DNA of 28,821 nucleotides from CAYWKU01 sp964459325 (GTDB lineage Bacteria > RBG-13-61-14 > CAYWKU01). The stretch lies in assembly GCA_964459325.1 (NCBI GenBank), contig CAYWKU010000043.1, forward strand, positions 1 through 28,821, written 5' to 3'. The notes beneath the pieces were generated by a model that made no database searches, was not told the origin of the DNA, and saw nothing but the letters and a program-made list of their open reading frames with translations. The position numbers and the translations under genes are program-made. This document shows, piece by piece, positions 1 through 8,094 of the stretch (within the stretch, counting starts at the first letter, position 1; the number at the start of each line of letters is the position of its first letter).

Positions 1-14
1 CAGGGACTTAACCC

Positions 15-47
15 GTCCAAAATGGCTATTTTCGGGTTATTTTGGAC
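15..47. other. Imperfectly looped hairpin at left edge
   Basis: Nine-base arms GTCCAAAAT (15-23) and ATTTTGGAC (39-47) face each other across a 15-base loop. There is no T-run, so it is not a convincing intrinsic terminator. It lies downstream of the leftward aldehyde dehydrogenase gene. No gene is seen in bases 1-193. Confidence 0.4.
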
Positions 48-120
48 AGTAATGACCTTCGGTAAACAAACGGATTTTTCCGATGACGGAGATTGTGCCC
101 CTTAGCCGGAAACCGGTCTT

Positions 121-192
121 GTGGGAGAGACCTGTGGTCTCGATTTGTTCCGGCTTCGGTACATAAAATCGCGACCGGGAGGTCGCTCCCAC
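121..192. repeat. Inverted pair of GTGGGAG hairpin repeats
   Basis: Two copies of one short repeat face each other. The plus copy (121-146) starts GTGGGAG and holds the hairpin GAGACC-TGT-GGTCTC. The minus copy (192-166) starts GTGGGAG and holds GCGACC-TCCC-GGTCGC. The flanks GTGGGAG and CGATTT are shared, and one stem pair differs in a compensated way (A-T versus C-G). The minus copy begins two bases after the aldehyde dehydrogenase stop codon, so it could also cap that transcript. This looks like a REP-type extragenic palindrome pair; no transposase is nearby. Confidence 0.6.
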
Positions 193-193
193 T

Positions 194-1759
194 TCAAGAG
201 GGACGACGAGCCTGCCTGACGGCCCTTATCAGGAACGGTACCGCCTTGAAGCCGGCCCTTATCCGCTTCCAGGGGCCTTTGGAGTAAACCATTCTCAAGG
301 TGTCCGCCAGAGCGGGTTGCACCCCCGCCGTCATGGGATAATGGAAGAATTCTTTCTTCCACGCCCCGGGGAACTCGGTAATCGACTTTATTTCGCAAAA
401 GGCGCGGATGCCCACATCGCCGTGATACCTGCCCACGCCCGATTCCCTGGCGCCGCCGAAGGGCAGGGAGGGTATGGCGAACGTCACCAGGGCGTCGTTT
501 ATGTTGATGCTGCCCGCCTTTATTCGCCCTGCGATGTATCGGGCTTCTTCCATGTCTTTGGTGAAAACCGCTCCCGACAGTCCGTACGCGGTGCTGTTGG
601 CCAGGCGGATGGCTTCGTCTATGTCCTCGTAGGGCACTATGGGCAACAGCGGCCCGAATGTTTCTTCGGTCATTACCTTCATCTGACGGCTCACGTCGGT
701 CAGAATGGTCGGGGGAAAGTACATGCCCGGGGCGTCGGGGTCGAGTTTTCCGCCGGTAAGTATCTTTGCGCCCCCGGCTTCGGCTTCGGCCACCTGCTCC
801 TGTACAATTTGCAACTGTGCCCGGGTGGTCATGGAGCCGACTTCGCCTTCTGCCCGACCCGATTTCATATTCCTCGTTACCCTGAGAGCCTTTTCCAGGA
901 ACTCGTCGTACACAGAGGAGTGTACCAGGCAAATTTCGATGCCTATGCAGGTCTGGCCGCAGTTTGTAAAGGCGCCCCAAACCACGTTATAGACCGCCCG
1001 GTCAAGGTCGGCCTTCGCGGTGACCACCGCCACGTCCTTGCCGCCCAGCTCCATTATGGCGGGTATCAGCCTTCTGGCCGCCCGGATGTTGACTTCCCTG
1101 CCCACTTTTGTGGAGCCGGTGAAGAAAAGCATGTCGAGCCGGGGATTTTCCATTAGTGCCTGGCCCGTCCGGGAGCCGTTTCCCGTGACCACTTGCAGCA
1201 CATCTGAGGGCAATCCCGCCTTTTCGAGTATTTCCTTCAGTATAAGCCCGCTGGCGGTAGTCTGAGAGGAAGGTTTCAGCACTACGGTGTTTCCGGAGGC
1301 AATGGCGGTTATTGTGGGGCCGGCGCTGAGGGTGAAGGGGTAGTTCCACGGGGAAATTACCCCCACCACTCCGCGAGGCTCGAAGATGTAGTAGGTCTTC
1401 CTGCCGGGAAGGAGCTCGCTGCCTTTGGTCTTGACCGGCTTTAAAAATTCCTCGGCGTTTTTTGCATAATAGCGAAGCACGTCGCAAACGGTGGACACAT
1501 CGGCAATAAGCGCATCCATCACCGTTTTGCCGGTTTCGTTCGCCACCACGCCCGCGTAATGCTCGGCGTTGTCGGCCAGAATTCCCGCCGCGTTTTCGAG
1601 AATTTTTCTGCGTTTTTCAAACGAGGATTCGGCCCATCGGAGCTGAGCTTCTTTCGCTTTCGTCACGGCCTCGTCGACTTCTTTTTCGTCCATCAACGGG
1701 TAACTGCCGACTTTTTCTCCTGTCGCAGGGTCGGTTACGGCAAAAGTCTGCTCACTCAT
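194..1759 (-). CDS. Aldehyde dehydrogenase family protein
   Basis: A 521-residue NAD(P)-dependent aldehyde dehydrogenase that should oxidise an aldehyde to its acid in the cytoplasm. The catalytic set is complete: Asn139 in PWNYPF, the nucleotide-binding FFTGS near 212-216, general base Glu237 in ELGGKD, nucleophile Cys271 in GQTC, and EETFGP at 365-370. The C-terminal FGGARESGVGRYHG block is typical of the family. The tail after about residue 470 is longer and more basic than usual, ending RRPS. The start has a strong ribosome site (GGAGGTG) and follows the quinone reductase gene by 21 bases, so the two are probably cotranscribed. The substrate cannot be read from sequence; succinate semialdehyde or aromatic aldehydes are both possible. 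Confidence 0.93.
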   Translation of the reverse strand: MSEQTFAVTDPATGEKVGSYPLMDEKEVDEAVTKAKEAQLRWAESSFEKRRKILENAAGILADNAEHYAGVVANETGKTVMDALIADVSTVCDVLRYYAKNAEEFLKPVKTKGSELLPGRKTYYIFEPRGVVGVISPWNYPFTLSAGPTITAIASGNTVVLKPSSQTTASGLILKEILEKAGLPSDVLQVVTGNGSRTGQALMENPRLDMLFFTGSTKVGREVNIRAARRLIPAIMELGGKDVAVVTAKADLDRAVYNVVWGAFTNCGQTCIGIEICLVHSSVYDEFLEKALRVTRNMKSGRAEGEVGSMTTRAQLQIVQEQVAEAEAGGAKILTGGKLDPDAPGMYFPPTILTDVSRQMKVMTEETFGPLLPIVPYEDIDEAIRLANSTAYGLSGAVFTKDMEEARYIAGRIKAGSININDALVTFAIPSLPFGGARESGVGRYHGDVGIRAFCEIKSITEFPGAWKKEFFHYPMTAGVQPALADTLRMVYSKGPWKRIRAGFKAVPFLIRAVRQARRPS

Positions 1760-1780
1760 TTAAAAATACACCTCCGCGAT

Positions 1781-2392
1781 TTATGATGTCAGTTTTTTTG
1801 TAATTTCGGCCACGTGTTTTCCCTGGAATTTTGCTATTGCAAGCTCACTCTCGGACGGCCACCTGCTGCCGTCAGGGGCGGCTATGGTGGAAGCGCCGTA
1901 GGGGGTGCCCCCCGACATTTCGTCCACTTTCATGAGCTCCGGGGCGGAATACGGAACCCCTACTATCACCATGCCCAGATGAAGCAGTGTCAGGTGAAAG
2001 GAGACGAGGGTGGTTTCCTGGCCGCCGTGCTGGGTGCCGGTGGAGGTGAACACGCTGCCCACTTTCCCGATGAATGCCCCCTTTTGCCACAATCCCCCCG
2101 TGGTGTCCAGGAACTGGCGCATCTGGGCGCTCATGTTGCCGAACCGGGTGGGGGCGCCGAATATCAGCGCGTCCGCTTCGGGAAGGTCATCCAGCGTAAC
2201 TTCAGGCACATGAGAGAATTGTTTTTTTGCTTCGGCGGCTCCGGAGCTTTCCAGCACGCTCTGAGGCGCGGTTTCAGGCGCCTGATAAATTTTTACGTCG
2301 GCGCCTTTCACTTCGCTTGCGCCTTTGGCCACCGCTTCGGCCATTTTGTAAACGTGCCCGTAAAAGCTGTGGAAAATTATGCGGATTTTCAT
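1781..2392 (-). CDS. wrbA: WrbA-type NAD(P)H:quinone oxidoreductase
   Basis: A 203-residue flavodoxin-fold protein that matches the WrbA family in length and motifs. The N-terminal HSFYGHVYKMAEAV block is the FMN phosphate loop. GAPTRFGNM (79-87), the STGTQHGGQETT stretch (117-128) and VGVPYS complete the WrbA signature. The family reduces quinones by two electrons with FMN and is usually linked to oxidative stress. It is the first gene of a leftward pair with the aldehyde dehydrogenase, which together could detoxify quinones and aldehydes (inference). An AAGGGGGT ribosome site precedes the ATG. The gap 2393-2766 upstream holds hairpin repeats but no gene and no clear promoter. Confidence 0.93.
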   Translation of the reverse strand: MKIRIIFHSFYGHVYKMAEAVAKGASEVKGADVKIYQAPETAPQSVLESSGAAEAKKQFSHVPEVTLDDLPEADALIFGAPTRFGNMSAQMRQFLDTTGGLWQKGAFIGKVGSVFTSTGTQHGGQETTLVSFHLTLLHLGMVIVGVPYSAPELMKVDEMSGGTPYGASTIAAPDGSRWPSESELAIAKFQGKHVAEITKKLTS

Positions 2393-2458
2393 TTGGAACC
2401 CCCTTCTTCTTGAATGTTGGCTTTGATAAGCCCGCTATTGGCCCCTGTCGGTGTAGTT

Positions 2459-2513
2459 CTGACCTATAGGAACCCCGTTATCCCTCCGCGTACCGGGGCT
2501 GACTATAAGGTCC
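2459..2513. other. Nested imperfect palindromes upstream of wrbA
   Basis: GACCTATAG and CTATAAGGTC form outer arms, and CCCCG with CGGGG form an inner hairpin. No promoter or gene is evident here. It could be an operator or another repeat; the call is tentative. Confidence 0.3.
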
Positions 2514-2630
2514 TTGGCCATGAGGTATAAAATAGGCACTCGATAGCGGATTTAAAGAGGCCGTTGCAAAACAGGCTTCAGAGGGGAGAAATGGCCTTTT
2601 TCCTGTAGCTCCCCGAGAATGTCTTTTCCA

Positions 2631-2679
2631 GACAAGGGGTTTTAACCCCTTGAAATTCAAGGGGCTGAAGCCCCTTGTC
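2631..2679. repeat. Double GACAAGGGG palindrome
   Basis: Two units of a palindromic repeat lie in tandem. Unit 1 (2631-2652) runs from GACAAGGGG to CCCCTTG. Unit 2 (2658-2679) runs from CAAGGGG to CCCCTTGTC. They are joined by AAATT, so the whole element is itself one long inverted repeat. Related single copies are at 9294-9317 and 11398-11421. Confidence 0.7.
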
Positions 2680-2766
2680 CATTCGGGGTTCTTTTTCGGC
2701 GCAATAAGGGGGATTACAAAGGGAGCCTTTACCGGTCGCCCTCACATGCACAATTTACAGGGTCGA

Positions 2767-3207
2767 TTATTCCGTAGCGCCTTTTGCCGATTTTTTCTCG
2801 AACGCTCCGGTAAGCTCGGATATTTTCTTGCTTGCCAGGTAATCCCTGGCCTGTGAATCAACGGAAGCCAGTAACCCGCCGAGTATGCAGTGTTTCCGGT
2901 CACAGACGGGCTCTCCCAGGAGGCAATCGGTGGCCACCAGTTTTCCCTCGATGGCCTCGTATACCTCCAGTAGGGTGATATTCTGCGCCGAGCGTTTGAG
3001 CAGGTAACCTCCCTTCGGCCCTCTGATGGAGCGTACCAGGCCGGCCCGGGTCAATCGCTGAAGCACCTTGGAGAGGTGATTTTCGGAGACCTTGAGGGTT
3101 TCGGCCATTTCGCCGGTGGAGATTAGCCTGTCTTCGTTCGCGGCAAGGTATACCACGGCGTGAAAGGCCAGACTTGCGGCATCGGATATTTTCAGAATGG
3201 AAGCCAT
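2767..3207 (-). CDS. Rrf2 family transcriptional regulator, probably Fe-S containing
   Basis: A 146-residue Rrf2 protein. A winged helix-turn-helix fills residues 1-75 (SENHLSKVLQRLTRAGLV recognition region, then RGPKGGY wing). Three cysteines follow at 95, 102 and 107 (spacing C-x6-C-x4-C), the usual place for a 2Fe-2S or 4Fe-4S cluster in IscR, NsrR and RirA-like members. The spacing is not exactly that of IscR, so the signal sensed (iron-sulfur status, nitric oxide or redox) is open. A good ribosome site (AAGGAGAGG) precedes the ATG. An inverted repeat covers its own -10 box, suggesting autorepression. It lies upstream of wrbA, a plausible target. Confidence 0.9.
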   Translation of the reverse strand: MASILKISDAASLAFHAVVYLAANEDRLISTGEMAETLKVSENHLSKVLQRLTRAGLVRSIRGPKGGYLLKRSAQNITLLEVYEAIEGKLVATDCLLGEPVCDRKHCILGGLLASVDSQARDYLASKKISELTGAFEKKSAKGATE

Positions 3208-3226
3208 TTCCTCTCCTTATAAGATA

Positions 3227-3263
3227 TTTGGTACTATTATACCAAAAAGTTTAAAATTTTCAA
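3227..3263 (-). promoter_or_regulatory. Promoter and overlapping operator of the Rrf2 gene
   Basis: On the minus strand, TTGAAA (3263-3258) and a perfect TATAAT (3241-3236) are 16 bases apart. The 20-base inverted repeat TTTGGTATAATAGTACCAAA (3246-3227) has 7-base arms and contains the -10 box. A bound dimer would block polymerase, which fits the autoregulation common in Rrf2 genes. Confidence 0.7.
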
Positions 3264-3382
3264 TGTGCCCGCACCGACGTGACGTTAATGAGGGTTAATC
3301 GATTTCAATTCCGCACTCTTGAGGGGAATTGTGCTACAAAAACGGAAGGTTACAGAATACCGTCGTATTCGGATTTTACCAC

Positions 3383-3411
3383 TTTAACCCTGTTATACTA
3401 TGTGCTATAAT
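3383..3411 (+). promoter_or_regulatory. Candidate sigma-70 promoter of the 5'-nucleotidase gene
   Basis: TTTAAC (3383-3388) and TATAAT (3406-3411) are 17 bases apart, with a predicted start near 3418 and a leader of about 85 bases. The gap between the Rrf2 gene and this gene (3208-3503) also contains an inverted repeat, CAATTCC with GGAATTG, at about 3306-3331. Confidence 0.5.
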
Positions 3412-3433
3412 TATCAAAATATTGTTATTGTCG

Positions 3434-3454
3434 CGTTAAATTTACGTTAAATTT
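3434..3454 (+). promoter_or_regulatory. Tandem CGTTAAATTT direct repeat
   Basis: CGTTAAATTT occurs twice, at 3434-3443 and 3445-3454, an 11-base period or one helical turn. OmpR/PhoB-class regulators bind direct repeats with this period, although the sequence is not a canonical Pho box. It lies downstream of the predicted start, between promoter and gene. Confidence 0.4.
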
Positions 3455-3503
3455 GTTTTCGGCCCGTTCGGCTGATTGTGAACTTCACTTACAGGAGGAA
3501 AAA

Positions 3504-6137
3504 ATGAAAAAAATAACTGAATTGATGGCGATAACCCTGGTGGTCGCGGTGGGGATTGGTTTTTTCGCCGGCTGCGCCGACACCGACGACGAAATAATAC
3601 AGGTGCCCACCCAGGTCGACCTGAAAGCCCCTCCCGAAGGAATGCCTCATAACCTGACGATACTCCACACCAACGACCTGCACGGAAACGCCGAGACTTT
3701 CGGAAGGCTCGACATGGGCGGCCAGGCCAGGCACGCGTGGCTGATACGGAAAATACGCAAGATAAACCAGTCGAAGGAAGCGGCCACGCTTGTCGTCGAC
3801 GCCGGCGACACCCGGGAAGGCACGGTGTTCAGTGACGCCACCCGCACTTCCGGCATGTGGCACATAATGAACATGATTGGTTACGATGCCACGGTCATGG
3901 GCAATCATGACCACCTGTTCGGAATAGAGGCGATGTACGATGAACTTACCGCAGCTTTCGCGGACGACATCACCACCGACGGCTCCGGTAATCCCGTTTA
4001 CGGACAAAAAACCAAGGTGCTGTGGGGCAACGTCAACCCCACCCGTATAAACAGGTGCACCCAGGCTCAAGGCGGTAAATTCGTCGAGCTCCCGTCGGTG
4101 GTTAAGGATTCACTGGAGAACGCTTTTGCCGCACCCGACCCGGCCGCCGCCAACTCATGCGACCGTAACATTTACCCGGCCACCATTAATCCCAATTCGA
4201 TGACCGCGGTAGATGACGATACATCGAAGCTTTTCAACCAGACCCTGTTTTATGACTATGACATGGATGATGACGGAAACCGTGACATCCGGGTGGGGCT
4301 GTTCGGAGTGACCACCGACGAGGTGATTTACACCTTTATTCCCGCTGAGCCGACCGAGCTGAGCGGATACAGTCTGCCCGCCGGGATTACGGGCGAAGGC
4401 GCTATTTTTTACAGCGCCGACCCCCGTGAAAAAGATTATGTGAACCAGATAATAGATTACCTCGACGACCCGGACGGAAATCCCGCTACCGACGACGGGG
4501 CGGATGTAATCATATGCCTCTCCCATATCGGCGCCGGCGGGGAAATGAATATCGCCAAAAACGCACTAGGCCCTGAATCAGGACGATACATCGATGTGCT
4601 GGTGGGAGGACATTCTCATACCCAGCTTAACAAGGCCGTTGAAATCGAACACGAGGGCGGAACGAAAAAAACTTACGTTGTTCAGGCCGATTGGGGCGGA
4701 CTTTTCCTGGGCAGAGCCGACCTGCTTGTACAAAACGGATGGGCCCAAGTGGTAAACTCCGCGCTTATAGAAGTCGATTCAAACGTTCCAAAGGCAAAGG
4801 ATGTAAAAAACTATATCAACGAAACCTATAACAAGACAGGGGGTATAATAGATTGGTTCTACAATATAACCGGCCTCGAACCGCGCGATAAAGTGGGCAA
4901 CCTCGAAGTTAACCTGGACCACAACAAGTTCTCGGGCGAAAACCCGTTATGTAACCTCGTTACAAAAGCTCTCTACTGGCAGGGACACGATAACAGCATC
5001 TTCACCATTCCCGACAATGGAAACCCCAATCACGGCAGTCTGGGTAGAACGGATTTCGCGGTGATGGTGCCCTTCGTGTTGCATACGGGTAAAGACCTGC
5101 TTACCAAGGGTGACCTTCCCGCAGGTCGCATGCTGGACGTGCTGCACATTCACGACTTAAAACGAGACCGCGAACATGGAAATACCATGCATATACTCGA
5201 GCTCGCTCCACTGCCCCCGGGAGGAGTCGATTTGCCGGATATCATTGTGCCGGGCGGAGTTCACTTCGACTCGCAAATAGAACTGACCCTCGAGATGGTC
5301 TACGGAATAGAAGATCTGCTGAAGTCATTCGGCGCCGAGGAATATGTCCCCATGGTCAAAAGTTACATAGGCGACCTGCAATGGAGGGGGATAAATTTCG
5401 AGGTGGACTTCCAGAAAGATCCTTTTAAACGGATTGACATCTCCAGCATTAAAATAAATGACCGCGCCCCGGAAGATGATAGGTACTACTATATGAGTAT
5501 AAACAGCACCATCGCCCGCTTCATCGGAGTGCTCGGAGCCATTCTGAAGGACGACGCGGGGTTGGATTTCCTGAGATGGGACCCCGCCTGGAGCGATACG
5601 GGTGTCACCGAATGGGAGGCGTTGCTCAACTACGTCCGGAACGAAGTCCCCGGCGGAGCAATTACATCCGAACTGGTGGAACTCACCGGCAACGGGGTCC
5701 GCTCGGTTCAACCCGACCTGGCCTTGCAGCGGTGGGATATTACTTTCGACCCGCCCAATCCCTCCCCCGGGGATGTTGTCGAAGTGCGCTCCTGGATACT
5801 CAACTTGGGCATGACCTCTGTAAGTGAAGCCAAAGTTATATACACCTACGACCCCACACCGCAGAAACTTGACGATAACCCCGACGGGTATACCGACCAT
5901 AAAACTGGCTTTTACACCAGGTACATTGGAACCGACCGCGTGCGGGATGTGCCGAGATTCTCCAACTATCCCGGTGTGAAGGCAACGGACGGCGTACAAT
6001 GGAAAATCCCCGCCGACCTGTCACGGGGAAAATACCGGATATGCGCCGAAATCCGGAATGTTGTCAGCTCCCGGCCTGAAATATTAACGGGAAATAACAG
6101 CGGAAAAGGATTGTGCAGGGAAGTGACCATACGGTAG
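3504..6137 (+). CDS. Lipoprotein 5'-nucleotidase/metallophosphoesterase with CARDB-like C-terminus
   Basis: An 877-residue exported lipoprotein of the UshA/5'-nucleotidase family, which hydrolyses extracellular nucleotides or related phosphoesters. The start at 3504 follows AGGAGG and gives a lipoprotein signal with lipobox FAGC (Cys24). The metal-site motifs are in order: NDLHGN (Asp58, His60), GDT (Asp102), GNHDH (133-137), LSHIG (His341) and GGHSH (368-372). A 5'-nucleotidase C-terminal domain starts near VGNLEVNLDHNKFSGENPLCNL. Residues from about 740 look like a CARDB-type beta-sandwich (PPNPSPGDVVEVRSWILNLG). The length is well above the ~550 of UshA because of insertions, one carrying an EF-hand-like DxDxDG loop near 253-261. 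It is a single-gene unit with its own terminator. Confidence 0.88.
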   Translation: MKKITELMAITLVVAVGIGFFAGCADTDDEIIQVPTQVDLKAPPEGMPHNLTILHTNDLHGNAETFGRLDMGGQARHAWLIRKIRKINQSKEAATLVVDAGDTREGTVFSDATRTSGMWHIMNMIGYDATVMGNHDHLFGIEAMYDELTAAFADDITTDGSGNPVYGQKTKVLWGNVNPTRINRCTQAQGGKFVELPSVVKDSLENAFAAPDPAAANSCDRNIYPATINPNSMTAVDDDTSKLFNQTLFYDYDMDDDGNRDIRVGLFGVTTDEVIYTFIPAEPTELSGYSLPAGITGEGAIFYSADPREKDYVNQIIDYLDDPDGNPATDDGADVIICLSHIGAGGEMNIAKNALGPESGRYIDVLVGGHSHTQLNKAVEIEHEGGTKKTYVVQADWGGLFLGRADLLVQNGWAQVVNSALIEVDSNVPKAKDVKNYINETYNKTGGIIDWFYNITGLEPRDKVGNLEVNLDHNKFSGENPLCNLVTKALYWQGHDNSIFTIPDNGNPNHGSLGRTDFAVMVPFVLHTGKDLLTKGDLPAGRMLDVLHIHDLKRDREHGNTMHILELAPLPPGGVDLPDIIVPGGVHFDSQIELTLEMVYGIEDLLKSFGAEEYVPMVKSYIGDLQWRGINFEVDFQKDPFKRIDISSIKINDRAPEDDRYYYMSINSTIARFIGVLGAILKDDAGLDFLRWDPAWSDTGVTEWEALLNYVRNEVPGGAITSELVELTGNGVRSVQPDLALQRWDITFDPPNPSPGDVVEVRSWILNLGMTSVSEAKVIYTYDPTPQKLDDNPDGYTDHKTGFYTRYIGTDRVRDVPRFSNYPGVKATDGVQWKIPADLSRGKYRICAEIRNVVSSRPEILTGNNSGKGLCREVTIR

Positions 6138-6182
6138 CTTACGAAACGGCCCTTTGGCCAATATTTTAAATACAAACATCAG

Positions 6183-6229
6183 GCGCAGGGGGGACTGCCC
6201 GGACCGGGTTTACCTCCCTGCGCTTTTTT
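6183..6229 (+). terminator. Rho-independent terminator of the 5'-nucleotidase gene
   Basis: A GC-rich stem begins GCGCAGGG at 6183 and closes with CCTCCCTGCGC at 6213-6223, followed directly by TTTTTT (6224-6229). A smaller CCCGG hairpin sits in the loop. It lies 45 bases after the stop and also separates this gene from the convergent htpX. Confidence 0.88.
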
Positions 6230-6245
6230 GTGAAAAAGTAAAGCG

Positions 6246-7115
6246 TCAGCCGAATGTAGGCTTCATCTCCCGCAACCTCTTTACCCGCTCCTCGGTGGGA
6301 GGGTGGGTGCTGAAAAGCCTGAGTATGGCCGAGCCTCTTTTGCGGGACTTGAGCGGGTTGACCACAAACATGTGCGCCGTGGCCTCGCTGGCCCCCTTCA
6401 TGGGAGCCTTCTTCACCCCCGCCTCCAGCTTCTCCAGCGCGCTCGCCAGGTAACCCGGGTTGCCGCAGAGCTTGCCGCCCTCGGCGTCGGCCAGAAACTC
6501 CCTCGACCGGGAGACCGCCGCACGAATTATCAGAGCGGCTATCGGCGCCAGTATGGCAAGGGCCAGCAGGCCGAGTATGCCGCCGCCGTCGTCATCGTCG
6601 CCCCCTATGCCGCCGAATATGGCCGCAAACTGGGCGAACCGGGCCAGCATGAAAATCACTCCCGCCAGGGTGGCGGCTATCGAGGAGATAAGGATGTCCC
6701 GGTCCTTGATGTGGCTCATTTCGTGGGCCAGAACCCCGGTAAGCTCCTGCTCGTTAAGCAAACCCAGTATTCCCTGGGTGACGGCCACCACCGCGTGCTT
6801 CGGGTTGCGACCGGTGGCGAAGGCGTTGGGGGTGTCGGAGGGCACTATGTACACCTTCGGCATGGGAAGACTCGCGCTGTGAGCCAGTTGCTGAACTATC
6901 CCGTGAAGCCGGGGCGCCCGGTCGGCGTCTACCTCCTGTGCCTTGTAAATCTTAAGTACTATCTTGTCGCTGAACCAGTAGGAGAAAAAGTTTATACCGG
7001 CGGCGATAATGAAAGCGATTACTATACCCGTCTGCCCCGCGAATACTTCTCCTATAATCAGGATAAGCACGGTCAGCGAGGCCAGCAGCAGTACAGTTTT
7101 GGCTCTGTTCATCAT
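6246..7115 (-). CDS. htpX: Membrane zinc metalloprotease HtpX
   Basis: A 289-residue M48 protease that degrades damaged membrane proteins and usually works beside FtsH. Two N-terminal membrane segments (about 7-27 and 29-48) precede the zinc site HEMSH (His131, Glu132, His135); the third ligand Glu206 is in SREFLADAEG. Two more hydrophobic stretches (about 141-170 and 179-200) flank an acidic GGDDDDGGG loop at 171-179. The ending STHPPTEERVKRLREM is typical. The first of two adjacent ATG codons is used here; GGGAG lies nine bases upstream. It is a single leftward gene facing nadC across 139 bases. Confidence 0.95.
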   Translation of the reverse strand: MMNRAKTVLLLASLTVLILIIGEVFAGQTGIVIAFIIAAGINFFSYWFSDKIVLKIYKAQEVDADRAPRLHGIVQQLAHSASLPMPKVYIVPSDTPNAFATGRNPKHAVVAVTQGILGLLNEQELTGVLAHEMSHIKDRDILISSIAATLAGVIFMLARFAQFAAIFGGIGGDDDDGGGILGLLALAILAPIAALIIRAAVSRSREFLADAEGGKLCGNPGYLASALEKLEAGVKKAPMKGASEATAHMFVVNPLKSRKRGSAILRLFSTHPPTEERVKRLREMKPTFG

Positions 7116-7154
7116 TTTTTTATGCTCCCTTTTGCAAATTATGTTTTCTTAATA

Positions 7155-7183
7155 AGGATATGTCCGTCTTGCCGGACAGTCAA
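7155..7183 (-). promoter_or_regulatory. Candidate htpX promoter with spacer palindrome
   Basis: On the minus strand, TTGACT (7183-7178) and TATCCT (7160-7155) are separated by 17 bases. The inverted repeat TGTCCG-N6-CGGACA (7161-7178) fills the spacer, as a repressor or MerR-type site would. A similar CGGACA/TGTCCG hairpin belongs to the repeat family seen elsewhere here, so it may instead be repeat-derived. Confidence 0.5.
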
Positions 7184-7254
7184 ACCCGGTATTTTAGATG
7201 TAACCCGGCGAAATTGGTTCCTTGTGCTTTGCAAAACCCCGACCAGGGGTTATC

Positions 7255-8094
7255 ATGCCCGGTATGTGGCACATTGACCGCACAATAAAGGCGGCCCTCG
7301 GCGAGGACATCGGGGCGGGCGACGTAACCACCCGGCTGATGGTGAGTTCCGACCGCCGGGGCAGGGCGACCATTACCGCAAAGTCCGACCTGGTAGTCGC
7401 GGGCATCGAGTGGGCACGCAGAACCTTCGAGCTTGTTGACCGGTCGGTCGAGTTTCTGGAGGAGGCCGGAGACGGCGAAAGGCTTGCCGCCGGAGACGTT
7501 ATAGCTCGATTAAACGGCCCCTACCGGAGCCTTTTGGCGGGGGAGCGGACGGCGCTGAATTTCCTCCAACGCGCCTCGGGCATCGCCTGCCTCACCGCCC
7601 GCTACGCGGAGAAAGCGGAAGGCGCCGCAGCGGCCATACTGGATACCCGCAAAACCGCACCCGGCCTGCGGAGGCTCGATAAGGAAGCCGTCGTCGCCGG
7701 GGGTGGCGCTAACCACAGAACCGGCTTGTACGACGGGGTGTTAATCAAGGACAACCACATCGCGGCGGCGGGCACGATTACCGAGGCCGTCGAGCTGGCC
7801 CTGGCCGGCGCGGGGCATCTCATGCGGGTCGAGGTGGAAGTCAAAAACCTCGACCAGCTCTCCGAAGCCGTCGAGGCCGGAGCGGACGTGGTGATGCTCG
7901 ACAACATGAACCTCGAAGACATACGCAAGGCCGTCGAAATCGCCGGTGAAACGGTGCTCCTCGAAGTGAGCGGCAACATCGGCCTCGATAACGTCGCGGA
8001 CATCGCGGCCACCGGCGTCGATTTCATCAGCGTGGGGGCCCTTACCCATTCAGCGCCCGCCGCCGATATTTCCATGGACGTGGAGCCCGAGTGA
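7255..8094 (+). CDS. nadC: Nicotinate-nucleotide pyrophosphorylase (quinolinate phosphoribosyltransferase)
   Basis: A 279-residue enzyme that converts quinolinate and PRPP to nicotinate mononucleotide in de novo NAD synthesis. Family motifs are complete: ERTALNFLQRASGIA (97-111), DTRKTAPGLR (130-139), the NHR...LIKDNH segment (153-168), EVEVKNLDQL and GADVVMLDNM, and the closing SVGALTHSAPAADISM. The ATG at 7255 is chosen because AGGGGT sits just upstream; ATG at 7264 is a close alternative, and starts further upstream add non-conserved residues. It overlaps birA by four bases (GTGA). nadA and nadB are not in the window. Confidence 0.95.
   Translation: MPGMWHIDRTIKAALGEDIGAGDVTTRLMVSSDRRGRATITAKSDLVVAGIEWARRTFELVDRSVEFLEEAGDGERLAAGDVIARLNGPYRSLLAGERTALNFLQRASGIACLTARYAEKAEGAAAAILDTRKTAPGLRRLDKEAVVAGGGANHRTGLYDGVLIKDNHIAAAGTITEAVELALAGAGHLMRVEVEVKNLDQLSEAVEAGADVVMLDNMNLEDIRKAVEIAGETVLLEVSGNIGLDNVADIAATGVDFISVGALTHSAPAADISMDVEPE

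Noticed and set aside
102..980. Long open frames opposite or out of frame with the aldehyde dehydrogenase (also 317-1156 and 1002-1487)
   Set aside because: They lie wholly within a gene with complete catalytic motifs, have arginine- or histidine-rich non-protein-like composition and no ribosome site.
3434..3454. Canonical Pho box
   Set aside because: The period fits but the sequence lacks CTGTCAT; kept only as an unnamed direct repeat.
7264..7280. Second sigma-54-like site, TGGCAC with GC ten bases on
   Set aside because: It lies inside the start of nadC and the -12 side reads CCGC, not TTGC.
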